DNA from: Bacteroides sp. CAG:770
GTDB taxonomy: Bacteria > Bacteroidota > Bacteroidia > Bacteroidales > UBA932
Length of the DNA: 28,474 nt
NCBI GenBank assembly: GCA_000435075.1
Contig: FR890645.1
Span: 14,249-42,722, forward strand
Reading direction: 5' to 3'
Part shown: positions 22,545-28,474 of the stretch, piece by piece
Numbering within the stretch: position 1 is the stretch's first letter
Layout: every line of letters starts with the position of its first letter
The notes under the pieces: model-generated
Database searches by the model: none
What the model was told of the DNA's origin: nothing
The model's input: only the letters and a program-made list of their open reading frames with translations
Made by a program: the position numbers and the translations under genes

Positions 22545-23161
22545 TAAATAGGATCAGACCAATACTTCTTCGCCCCTTCATCCCAGATTGTCATCTCTCC
22601 TGTAGTTCCGACAAAACGTCCCTTGCTGAATGCCTTATACCCTTCAACCCATATCTTGCAGGAGGCATCATACATTGCGCTTATCGCCGCACGGCCTTCC
22701 GGTTGGCGCCCTCTGGTGCGGCTGACGAATATCAGCATCTTGTTCTTATGCTTTTCGCAAAACGCTCTGAAATCCTTATACGTCAGTCCCATGAACTGGA
22801 ATGAGTCGAGGACGACAAACTTCGGAGAACGCTGCTGCGAAATTTTTTCATCCAACTCCTGTAGCGACATATTCGCCAGCTGAAATCTGCTCCCAAGTTC
22901 ACCCATGCCATATCGGCGAAGTGTGTTCTGCATCGTCAAGCTCACACCTTCCTCCCGTGAGTTGTAGAGGACTTTGCCGAATGCTGACAACTCCTTGCAC
23001 AATGACACCACAGCCGAGGTCTTGCCGTTGCCGGAATTCCCCCAGATGAACCAGATGCCGGTAGTCTCAATCTCCCCGACACACTCATCCCATCCGCCAC
23101 CGAGACGGATCGTGTCGAACTTGATTGTGAGTACCTGTTTTGCTGATAGTGTGCGTGCCAT
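22544..23161 (-). CDS. P-loop ATPase, RecA-like (205 aa), second early ATPase
   Basis: A 205-aa protein with a clear Walker A GNSGNGKTSA (residues 41-50) preceded by GIWFIW, and a Walker B-like KFVVLDSFQFM (about 114-124). The region KNKMLIFVSRTRGRQPEGRA, with a sensor-like Ser/Arg pair, resembles RecA/DnaB-type ATP-binding cores. It is too short for a helicase with its own DNA-binding domains. It lies between the MuB-like ATPase and GemA, where Bacteroidota Mu-like phages keep such a protein. Role unknown: perhaps a replication or transposition accessory factor. The start codon is inside a TTCAAATG repeat (23159-23166). Confidence 0.8.
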   Translation of the reverse strand: MARTLSAKQVLTIKFDTIRLGGGWDECVGEIETTGIWFIWGNSGNGKTSAVVSLCKELSAFGKVLYNSREEGVSLTMQNTLRRYGMGELGSRFQLANMSLQELDEKISQQRSPKFVVLDSFQFMGLTYKDFRAFCEKHKNKMLIFVSRTRGRQPEGRAAISAMYDASCKIWVEGYKAFSKGRFVGTTGEMTIWDEGAKKYWSDPI

Positions 23162-23188
23162 TTGAATGCCGTTTGAAAGGGTTTTTAA
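23159..23188 (-). repeat. TTCAAATG repeats at 11-bp phase over an ATPase start codon
   Basis: Read on the - strand, TTCAAATG at 23166-23159 contains the ATG of the ATPase gene; TTCAAACG precedes it at 23177-23170, and a weaker third copy at 23188-23181, all 11 bp apart. Same motif and phase as at 17812-17841 and 579-597. Confidence 0.5.
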
Positions 23189-23193
23189 AGATT

Positions 23194-24096
23194 TTAGAGT
23201 TTTGATGCAGCCGCTATCCTAAGCTGCTTGTGGATTGATTTCTTGACGCGTCTGAGGTCAAATTCCATCTGACTGTTCCGAAGCTCTACGGATTCACGGA
23301 TCACCGATGCTATAGCCTTGTCATCGGAAAGGCCGTTGTTCCTGCAGATGGCATTGACCTCATATTCGGTAACCCCGGAGAGAGGGACAAACTTCCTTCC
23401 GATTCGTGAATACAACTCCTCGTATCCCTTTTTGTCAAGTTTGAGTCCTTTTGTTATCCTCTTCTGGATGAACGGGGTCGAAAGGAACACGATGCCGCAT
23501 TTGTCTTCAAGTGCATTATACAGGCTGATGAAATAGTACATCACGGAATCCGTAAGTTTGTCACCTTCATCGAAAACAAGTAGGGGTCTGTTCATCTTGA
23601 CGAGTTCATCAACGATTCTCGTCAGGGTGGCGCGAACAGTAAGCCCCTCATTCCTGATGCCTATCTTCTTTGCGAGCTCTTCCACGAAGTCAGCCTTGTG
23701 CATGTCCTCAGAGCAACCAAGGACAAACACATTCTTGTGTGTCTTTGAATATTGGAACGCCGCCGTTGTCTTCCCGATTCCGGCAGGGGCCACAATCCAA
23801 GACACGTTCTGGTACTGCTGTGCGTCAGCAAGAAGTATTTCGACATCCTTGAACGCTGAGGTCTGGCAGATTTGCCACCCCTCAGATTTTCCGCTGCCGA
23901 CAGCAGCCTTGATCCGGAGGAACATTTCATCGCTGATTCTTTCGAACTTGCCGTTTACGACAGCATTGAATGTTCCGGGGCTTGTAACCCCGTGCAAGGA
24001 GTTTGCTGCCTTCGCCTGACTTGCATATCTCGCAGCATAGTCAAGAAGCATCCTCTGAATGCCTTGCTTTTCTTCTAATGTGAGTTTCTGTGCCAT
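23194..24096 (-). CDS. MuB-like transposition ATPase (AAA+)
   Basis: A 300-aa protein with an N-terminal helix-turn-helix-like region (SQAKAANSLHGVTSPGTFNA, residues 26-45) as in MuB, then an AAA+ core: Walker A APAGIGKTT (103-111), Walker B LLVFDEGDK (172-180), and SRIGRKFVPLSG as a possible sensor or arginine region. MuB binds DNA, selects targets and activates MuA; the gene directly follows the transposase, as A then B in Mu. It ends 33 nt before the start of the second ATPase. The start is 17 nt after the transposase stop. Confidence 0.9.
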   Translation of the reverse strand: MAQKLTLEEKQGIQRMLLDYAARYASQAKAANSLHGVTSPGTFNAVVNGKFERISDEMFLRIKAAVGSGKSEGWQICQTSAFKDVEILLADAQQYQNVSWIVAPAGIGKTTAAFQYSKTHKNVFVLGCSEDMHKADFVEELAKKIGIRNEGLTVRATLTRIVDELVKMNRPLLVFDEGDKLTDSVMYYFISLYNALEDKCGIVFLSTPFIQKRITKGLKLDKKGYEELYSRIGRKFVPLSGVTEYEVNAICRNNGLSDDKAIASVIRESVELRNSQMEFDLRRVKKSIHKQLRIAAASKL

Positions 24097-24112
24097 AATA
24101 TTGAATGATTTG

Positions 24113-26128
24113 CTATGTTCTGCTTATTGCATCGAGAGGGTTATAATCCATATTGCTCATTTCCTTATTGAAAGGCCCGATGTCAGTCGTGTCCGGAGAT
24201 TCTTGTGGTGTCACAATAGCCACTGCATCAGCGAATGTCTCGAACTCACTCTCACTGATTCCTTTCAATGCAGGTGTCGTCAGACCATTCTGCTCCGGAG
24301 CTACCCCATACTCAATTTCAAGCGAGTGGTTTTCGATTCTGCGCTGAACCCTCATCCTCTTGTTTTCCGAGTCGTTCTGCCTTATCAGAGTCATATCACC
24401 GTCTTTCTGTTCCTGAATGTTCCTATGGACCGTCAGGTACGGATAAGCCGAAGTGACGTATCTCAGTCCAGTTGCTGTCTGCTCAAACAGCATCGCCATA
24501 TCCATTTTCATCGGATCAAATTTCACTATGAATTCCTTTCCGGTATTTACCTTTCTCCACTCATAGTCCGGCTTGCCGTCAGCGGTCAGAACCTCGTAAG
24601 TGTATTTGCGCTTCTGATACTGGATGGATATACCGTCGGCAGTGAATTTTGACGGTCGGTCAGTCCTTATCCAGAACAGGTTCACCATATCTATCTGTGA
24701 CACGACCTCCGTTTCCGGATTCACACTTGCCTGGTAAGCCGCCAACCTGCCATTGACCGCATTCCACTTCCTGCGTGCTTCCGCATAGGCGGCAAGCAGT
24801 TCATCGTATGTATAAAGGGACTCCTTGTTCGCATCCACGAATTCCCTGTTTATCTTCCACGCATCCTTTGCTGAGATGTTACCTCCGGTGAATCTCCAGT
24901 CCTGTCCGAGGATCTGCCGTTGGAACTCCCCGAAAAGCCGCTCAATCGTCTTCGATTGTGGGTTATAAGGTGAGGTTGTTCTGGACACATGCGATGTTAT
25001 GCTTGCAAAGAACGCCTGTGCGACCTTCGATGTCTGTGCGCCCTGGTTATCCGTGACTATCTCGTATGGCTTATGCCCGGATATTTCAACCGCCATTCGA
25101 AAGGCTTTATACTGGAGGTCAAAATTCTCGGATTTTCCGATGGCATAACCAAGCAGAGTGTCATTGAACGCGTCCGCGACCTCATACACAAACGCCGTCT
25201 TGACAACCAGTTTCCCGCCTTCGTAATCCTTATAAAACAGGTTCAGTTTCGTACCGTCACCATACCAGAGAGAATCTCTCATCGTTGGCATCAATGTCTT
25301 GTTATGGCGTGAATAAATCTGCTTTGATGCCAACTCCCCATATACCGCATCATACCATTGCGGCTTGATGTCCGGACGCTCCAGGAACTGACGCAGCGAG
25401 TTCTCCGAGCGCAACGGCTTCCATCCTTTATTTTCGGCGATGCCGTTATATTCCTCAAACAGCTGTGTCAATGTATATACCGGGGTCTTGCTTCTCCGGA
25501 GGGCGATGATTTGCCTTTCTCCGGCCTTGGTAATCTTAAGGGTGTTGGTGTTTCCGAATTTGCCTGATATCAGACACACATACCCGGTCTTTGCGTATTC
25601 ACGCATCTTGTCGCGCAAACGAGCCTCACTCTTCGGGAGGGTGTGATGATATGTCTCCCGGAGTTCCTCGGAAGCTCGGAAGATGTTCGACCATATTATA
25701 GGCGTGTTGTTGTTACATGCGCGTCTCATCGCCTTCTGGGTGTTGAACATGTCCTGCAGGGCATTCAGCACTCTTGCGTTGACGATGTATTCCTCTTGTT
25801 TCGGCTCTGGTATCCTTTCACCGTTAGGCAGGACGTGGTCATAGAAGAACTGCTGGGCCTTCAGGTCCTGTGGCAGTCCGATCTGTTCTTTCTTCATAAG
25901 CTCATCAGGATTGCCATACTTGGCCACAAAACGGGTCTTGAATCTCTCCGGCAATGACGCATATTCTATCAGGGCATAGGAACCATAACCCCTGCCTGAC
26001 CGAAGCACATTGATTCGGCCACGTTGCTGCAGTTTCAGATAATTATCCCGAGTCATAATGGCCTCTCCGCCATTGTTCCCGGTCAAATCATCAACCGTCA
26101 CAGCTATTATGTTTCCGTAGTATTCCAT
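24113..26128 (-). CDS. MuA-like DDE transposase (671 aa)
   Basis: A 671-aa protein starting MEYYGNIIAVTVDDLTGNN at 26128. A longer frame runs back into the tRNA-Ser and is not used. N-terminal region with MuA-type DNA-binding modules. The RNase H-like catalytic core has Asp291 in WYGDGTKLN, Asp360 in EIVTDNQGAQ, and Glu396 in PYNPQSKTIERLFGEFQ, a D,D35E triad like retroviral-integrase-type transposases (Mu itself has a longer D-E spacing). The C-terminal 200 residues should bind the MuB-like ATPase. It carries out cut-and-join integration and replicative transposition. It lies right after tRNA-Ser in the early operon and 17 nt before muB. Length is close to MuA (663 aa). Confidence 0.95.
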   Translation of the reverse strand: MEYYGNIIAVTVDDLTGNNGGEAIMTRDNYLKLQQRGRINVLRSGRGYGSYALIEYASLPERFKTRFVAKYGNPDELMKKEQIGLPQDLKAQQFFYDHVLPNGERIPEPKQEEYIVNARVLNALQDMFNTQKAMRRACNNNTPIIWSNIFRASEELRETYHHTLPKSEARLRDKMREYAKTGYVCLISGKFGNTNTLKITKAGERQIIALRRSKTPVYTLTQLFEEYNGIAENKGWKPLRSENSLRQFLERPDIKPQWYDAVYGELASKQIYSRHNKTLMPTMRDSLWYGDGTKLNLFYKDYEGGKLVVKTAFVYEVADAFNDTLLGYAIGKSENFDLQYKAFRMAVEISGHKPYEIVTDNQGAQTSKVAQAFFASITSHVSRTTSPYNPQSKTIERLFGEFQRQILGQDWRFTGGNISAKDAWKINREFVDANKESLYTYDELLAAYAEARRKWNAVNGRLAAYQASVNPETEVVSQIDMVNLFWIRTDRPSKFTADGISIQYQKRKYTYEVLTADGKPDYEWRKVNTGKEFIVKFDPMKMDMAMLFEQTATGLRYVTSAYPYLTVHRNIQEQKDGDMTLIRQNDSENKRMRVQRRIENHSLEIEYGVAPEQNGLTTPALKGISESEFETFADAVAIVTPQESPDTTDIGPFNKEMSNMDYNPLDAISRT

Positions 26129-26145
26129 TTTGTTTATCTGTTCTG

Positions 26146-26230
26146 CGGAGGAAGTGGGATTCGAACCCACGCACCTTTACGGCCTACCGGTTTAGCGAAC
26201 CGGCCTCTTGAACCACTTGAGTATTCCTCC
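26146..26230 (-). tRNA. tRNA-Ser(GCT), with C33 in the anticodon loop
   Basis: An 85-nt type II tRNA on the - strand. Acceptor GGAGGAA (26230-26224) pairs with TTCCTCC; discriminator G73 is at 26146. The D-arm is CTC-AAGTGGTTCAA-GAG, the anticodon stem is CCGGT/ACCGG with loop TCGCTAA, then a long variable arm follows, and the T-arm is GTGGG-TTCGAAT-CCCAC. The anticodon GCT reads AGC/AGU. Position 33, almost universally U, is C here. CCA is not encoded. It is transcribed within the early operon, 17 nt before the transposase start, so it must be cut from an mRNA. Confidence 0.92.
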
Positions 26231-26233
26231 ATT

Positions 26234-26296
26234 CGGGGCACAGCGGTAAGCCCCGGGTCTCCAATATCCTTTATGCTATGAACTTTTTACCGCTGT
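26234..26296 (-). promoter_or_regulatory. Hairpin with loop complementary to upstream gene end (possible pseudoknot)
   Basis: On the - strand a 6-bp stem CGGGGC/GCCCCG (26255-26250 with 26239-26234) closes a 10-nt loop TTACCGCTGT. This loop is perfectly complementary to ACAGCGGTAA at 26296-26287, the end of the upstream two-TM gene including its stop codon. The RNA could form a pseudoknot or switch between two folds directly 5' of tRNA-Ser and the transposase gene. It may serve tRNA processing or attenuation of the transposase. Fold predicted by eye only. Confidence 0.5.
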
Positions 26297-26472
26297 TTTG
26301 GTTTCCCTTCTTTCTTCCAAGATCCATATGATGCGATAGCGCCAAGAGCGCCCACATACATCATCGGAAAAGCGATCAGCCATACCGCCCACCAGAACCC
26401 AGTCGCCACCGCGACAACCAATCCGAGCGCTGTCAGCATCAGGGACAAGAAGAAAAGCATGACATCTTTCAT
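26287..26472 (-). CDS. Two-TM small membrane protein (61 aa)
   Basis: A 61-aa protein starting MKDVMLFFLSLMLTALGL at 26472, overlapping the stop of the upstream gene by 4 nt (ATGA). Two hydrophobic helices (about residues 4-24 and 27-50, with GFWWAVWLIAFPMM) are joined by a very short turn, followed by a basic tail KKEGKPKQR, so both ends probably face the cytoplasm. Such early membrane peptides in temperate phages are often superinfection-exclusion or holin-like proteins, but nothing specific is visible. Its last 10 nt take part in the potential pseudoknot before tRNA-Ser. Confidence 0.65.
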   Translation of the reverse strand: MKDVMLFFLSLMLTALGLVVAVATGFWWAVWLIAFPMMYVGALGAIASYGSWKKEGKPKQR

Positions 26473-26864
26473 TTCTTCGTCGCTTTGGCTATGCTCTCCT
26501 CCGACAGTTTCTGGGCGTGATGTAAAAGGTTTCCCCATGCCTGTAGGCTCATCGGCTCATACGACTCCAGTTCCTTTTCTCCATTCAGCAGCCTCACACC
26601 ACCGTCCTGTCTGTCTATTCGAACCTGAATCCCTCCGGCGAATGTCTGGATTATCTCCGTATCCGTGTATTCCGTCCGGCAGTTAGGGATGAAACACTGC
26701 TCCTCGATGGCTCCGCCATGATTTAATGCATATTGCCGGATCGCTTCCGCAAGGTCACTTTTTGTCAGATAATTAAGTGCTGACCATACGGTCGGCTTGG
26801 AGACGTTAAATCTCGAAGCCAGCTCCCTACGGAGCGAGTCTGTCACTTTGATATATATTCTCAT
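26469..26864 (-). CDS. HTH-like early DNA-binding protein (131 aa)
   Basis: A 131-aa protein. Residues about 8-45 (SLRRELASRFNVSKPTVWSA, then SDLAEAIRQYAL) form a helix-turn-helix of the kind seen in small phage regulators, possibly Ner-like in role. After a linker with CFIPNC comes a beta segment (GGIQVRIDRQDGGVRLLNG) and a C-terminal helix. It lies second in the early operon, close to the repressor, which fits an early regulator. Stop and next start overlap by 4 nt. I do not recognise the exact family. Confidence 0.7.
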   Translation of the reverse strand: MRIYIKVTDSLRRELASRFNVSKPTVWSALNYLTKSDLAEAIRQYALNHGGAIEEQCFIPNCRTEYTDTEIIQTFAGGIQVRIDRQDGGVRLLNGEKELESYEPMSLQAWGNLLHHAQKLSEESIAKATKK

Positions 26865-26896
26865 AATAGATATGTTTATATTGTCTTTGTTTATTG

Positions 26897-27127
26897 TTAG
26901 CCGGCCATCTCGAATATCTCATCCAGGTCAGCCCATTCCTCGATGCGTGTCACAAGCCTGCCCTTGATATCACAGCAGCACTTATTGATGAACTCGTCCC
27001 ACGGAGCATTGTCATACAGGAACTCTCCGGTGTAATGAAAGGCGAAGGAATTCTCCACCAATCGTTCAATCACCATTTTCAAGGCTTCAACATCGCCATA
27101 CAATGTGTAAACACGTCTCTTTACCAT
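26897..27127 (-). CDS. First early gene, small acidic protein (76 aa)
   Basis: A 76-aa acidic protein that opens the leftward early operon, 88 bp from the divergent repressor start codon. Mostly helical; contains CCCDIKGRLVTRIEEWADLD, with three adjacent Cys and a C-terminal acidic helix DLDEIFEMAG. No DNA-binding motif. In Mu the corresponding place holds ner, but size and composition differ, so no function is assigned. Confidence 0.65.
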   Translation of the reverse strand: MVKRRVYTLYGDVEALKMVIERLVENSFAFHYTGEFLYDNAPWDEFINKCCCDIKGRLVTRIEEWADLDEIFEMAG

Positions 27128-27154
27128 ATTTTCTCAATCTGTTTTATTTTTTCG

Positions 27155-27162
27155 TACCTTTG
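27155..27162 (+). promoter_or_regulatory. Candidate repressor promoter -7 box TACCTTTG
   Basis: TACCTTTG fits the Bacteroides-type TAnnTTTG box, 54 bp before the preferred repressor ATG at 27216. The -33 element is weak (a T-rich stretch near 27128-27133). The operator palindrome begins 7 bp downstream, at the expected transcription start, so a bound repressor would block this promoter. Confidence 0.55.
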
Positions 27163-27168
27163 TTCTCG

Positions 27169-27189
27169 GCTTAACAGTGTTAAGCACTG
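27169..27189. promoter_or_regulatory. Operator: 17-bp palindrome overlapped by a second inverted repeat
   Basis: GCTTAACAGTGTTAAGC (27169-27185) is a perfect palindrome of two 8-bp arms about one central base. A second inverted repeat, CAGTG TTAAG CACTG (27175-27189), overlaps it. Placed between the divergent repressor and early genes, just downstream of the candidate -7 box, it is the likely binding site for the S24 repressor or a Ner-like protein. An alternative GTG start for the repressor frame lies within it (27177) and is unlikely. Confidence 0.75.
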
Positions 27190-27197
27190 CAAATACA

Positions 27198-27245
27198 ACA
27201 AAAGATTTCGCCAATATGCAAGAAAAGATACAAAAGATTTCGCCA
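27198..27245 (+). repeat. 16-bp direct repeat at the repressor start
   Basis: ACAAAAGATTTCGCCA occurs at 27198-27213 and again at 27230-27245, offset 32 bp. The first copy ends 2 bp before the repressor ATG (27216); the second is coding (KISP). Possible second operator or a duplication that moved the start codon. Confidence 0.6.
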
Positions 27246-27917
27246 GTAAAGCAGAGAATTCTCTTATTCGCTGATAAAATCGGCATCAGTAAGCGTGAGT
27301 TTTATACTAAAATAGGCGTGTCTCGTGGCACATTAGAAGCAAAAACAGGAATCACCGAGGATGTTTTGACGAAATTTTTCGCCACCTATCCAGAAGTTTC
27401 TATTCCATGGGTCATGACTGGGGAAGGCGAAATGTTTCACAATACTAATGATGTACTTCCAAATCAGACATTCTCACTCAAAACTGACAGTATGGTTGCC
27501 GAACAGAATATCCCTCTTTACGATTTCGATGCAACTGCTGGGTTAGTGGCGATTTTCAACAATCATAGCATTGAACCGGAAGACTACCTGCATATTCCAA
27601 ATCTGCCCCCGGTTGATGGTGCCATCTACGTCCGGGGAGAGTCTATGTCTCCACTCTTGAAAAGCGGAGATATTGTGATGTACAAGAAGAAAGAACTCTC
27701 CATAGATAGTATCTTCTGGGGCGAGATATATCTGCTCTCTTTCACATATGACGGGGATAGCTATACAGCAGTGAAGTATATCCAGAGAGCCGATGACCCA
27801 GAGAAGATCCGTCTCGTCAGTTTCAATCCATCTTTCGCCCCGAAAGACATCCCGATGAACTGCGTCACAGCTTTGGCGCTGGTCAAAGCATCACTGACAT
27901 TTCACACTATGGAATAA
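27216..27917 (+). CDS. LexA/S24-type phage repressor (233 aa)
   Basis: A 233-aa repressor, start taken at MQEKIQKISPVKQRILL (27216); an earlier GTG lies in the operator. N-terminal HTH (ISKREFYTKIGVSRGTLEAK, about residues 24-43). The C-terminal S24 peptidase domain has a likely self-cleavage site Ala108-Gly109 in FDATAGLVA, nucleophile Ser143 in RGESMSP, and general base Lys187 in TAVKYIQ. DNA damage through RecA* should trigger self-cleavage and induce the prophage, unlike Mu's Clp-controlled c repressor. It stands divergent from the early operon. A partner membrane-protein gene follows after 1 nt. Autoregulation by the palindrome at 27169 is likely. Confidence 0.92.
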   Translation: MQEKIQKISPVKQRILLFADKIGISKREFYTKIGVSRGTLEAKTGITEDVLTKFFATYPEVSIPWVMTGEGEMFHNTNDVLPNQTFSLKTDSMVAEQNIPLYDFDATAGLVAIFNNHSIEPEDYLHIPNLPPVDGAIYVRGESMSPLLKSGDIVMYKKKELSIDSIFWGEIYLLSFTYDGDSYTAVKYIQRADDPEKIRLVSFNPSFAPKDIPMNCVTALALVKASLTFHTME

Positions 27918-27918
27918 T

Positions 27919-28317
27919 ATGACTCACGAATCACAAGTCCAAGAAAGAATTGCAAAGCGCTCCCTCGAAAAAGAGCGCAAGGCTCGGCCTGTGACATATC
28001 TGTCACGGTTTCAAAAAGAAGTTCTGAAGAAAGCAGAAAAGGGGCTATATGAAGATGATGGTGTCAGCCATGAATCTCCAGAAGCAGCCGCTTTGAGTTT
28101 ATTGTCTTCCCTTGGACTATTACACATGATTAGCACAAAGGAAGGAGTTTGTGGATTCTTGACGGACAAATGGCGACTACTTCTTTATGAGAACCCAAAA
28201 TTAAAATTTCCAGTTGAGGAAAATACTCGCTGGGTTGTATCCACAACTATCTCCGCCCTTGCCATTATGATTGCCTTAGGATCACTTATAGTAGCAATTT
28301 TATCGCTACTACGATAA
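27919..28317 (+). CDS. Tail-anchored membrane protein, unknown (132 aa)
   Basis: A 132-aa protein, 1 nt after the repressor and so co-expressed in the lysogen. Residues 1-100 are soluble and basic near the start (KRSLEKERKARPV); one TM helix lies at the very C-terminus (VVSTTISALAIMIALGSLIV), a tail-anchored layout. SPEAAALSLLSSLGLLHMIS is a helical central segment. Prophage genes expressed with the repressor often encode exclusion or immunity functions; that is inference. Its 3' end overlaps the convergent 49-aa gene within a hairpin. Confidence 0.75.
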   Translation: MTHESQVQERIAKRSLEKERKARPVTYLSRFQKEVLKKAEKGLYEDDGVSHESPEAAALSLLSSLGLLHMISTKEGVCGFLTDKWRLLLYENPKLKFPVEENTRWVVSTTISALAIMIALGSLIVAILSLLR

Positions 28318-28322
28318 GTGAT
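28281..28322. terminator. Bidirectional hairpin formed by two overlapping gene ends
   Basis: ATCACTTAT (28281-28289) pairs with ATAAGTGAT (28314-28322), and AGTAGC (28290-28295) with GCTACT (28305-28310); a 3-nt bulge ACG and a 9-nt loop complete the structure. Both stop codons (28315-28317 on +, 28288-28286 on -) lie inside, so the hairpin is also coding on both strands. Confidence 0.7.
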
Positions 28323-28435
28323 ACGGCAGCTATGGACACTATTAAAATAGAAATTGTTAATGTGACAAGAAGAACTTTTCCCCAATCTATGTCATCCAGC
28401 CATTTCATATCCAACATACGTTTCCACTTTTTCAT
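28286..28435 (-). CDS. Small single-TM protein, convergent with the repressor operon (49 aa)
   Basis: A 49-aa ORF from ATG 28435: MKKWKRMLDMKWLDDIDWGK, basic and Trp-rich, then a strong TM helix VLLVTLTISILIVSIAAVSL and a hydrophobic end. Reasons to believe it: a clean charge-then-TM layout, and a stop within a terminator-like hairpin. Its end (SLIVVAI) resembles the end of the convergent gene (SLIVAIL), because both are written in the inverted repeat. Function unknown; could be host or phage. Confidence 0.5.
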   Translation of the reverse strand: MKKWKRMLDMKWLDDIDWGKVLLVTLTISILIVSIAAVSLIVVAIKLLL

Positions 28436-28474
28436 ACACAGAGTGTATTGTCCTGATTTAGGTTGACTCGTGTT

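Noticed and set aside
28318..28474. Phage end (TG...CA) and host junction
   Set aside because: No convincing pair of terminal repeats or host gene could be recognised, so no attachment end is called.

Overview
This window is most of a Mu-like (transposable, long-tailed) prophage of a Bacteroidota host, most likely of the Bacteroidales. Three things point to the host. Candidate promoters carry the Bacteroides-type -7 box TAnnTTTG (27155-27162 on +, 19207-19214 on -). Start sites are A/T-rich with few Shine-Dalgarno sequences. The tRNA-Ser has the GGAGGAAUACUCAAG form I associate with this phylum, from memory. Most late genes look near 50% GC by eye. Phage ends and host flanks are not identifiable here, and the tail genes run off the left edge.

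Layout from right to left. At 27128-28474 is the lysogeny region: a LexA/S24-type repressor transcribed rightward behind a 17-bp palindromic operator, then two small convergent membrane-protein genes that share a 3' hairpin. From 27127 down to 19337 is the leftward early operon: two small genes around an HTH-like protein, a two-TM peptide, a tRNA-Ser, a D,D35E MuA-like transposase, a MuB-like ATPase, a second P-loop ATPase, a GemA-like protein (DUF1018), a tRNA-like element, a conserved phage protein, a DUF3164 protein, and a cluster of very small genes ending at a 16-bp terminator hairpin. An 88-aa gene with its own candidate promoter (18923-19189) sits between the early and late regions.

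The late genes form two divergent blocks that start from about 12384-12526, where ATCATA recurs three times at exactly 21-bp spacing. Rightward (12527-18937): terminase small and large subunits, DUF1320/gp36-like protein, portal (DUF935), MuF-like head protein with a C-terminal nuclease-toxin-like domain, virion morphogenesis protein (Mu gpG/P2 gpS family) and a tail-completion-like protein. Leftward (12383 to 1): ClpP-like head protease with C-terminal scaffold, major capsid protein, a candidate overlapping spanin pair, major tail tube protein, tail-assembly chaperones joined by a -1 frameshift (A AAA AAC), an 1162-aa tape measure with about six 55-aa repeats, and large tail-tip/fibre proteins.

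The points most worth a second look are: the MuF-toxin fusion, with a sharp GC drop and no immunity gene beside it; a tRNA-Ser whose anticodon loop has C instead of U at position 33, preceded by a potential pseudoknot; a second, aberrant tRNA-like element; TTCAAATG repeats phased at 11 bp at three gene boundaries; and the frameshift and overlapping-gene arrangements in the tail and lysis regions. No CRISPR array, reverse transcriptase or insertion sequence was seen.
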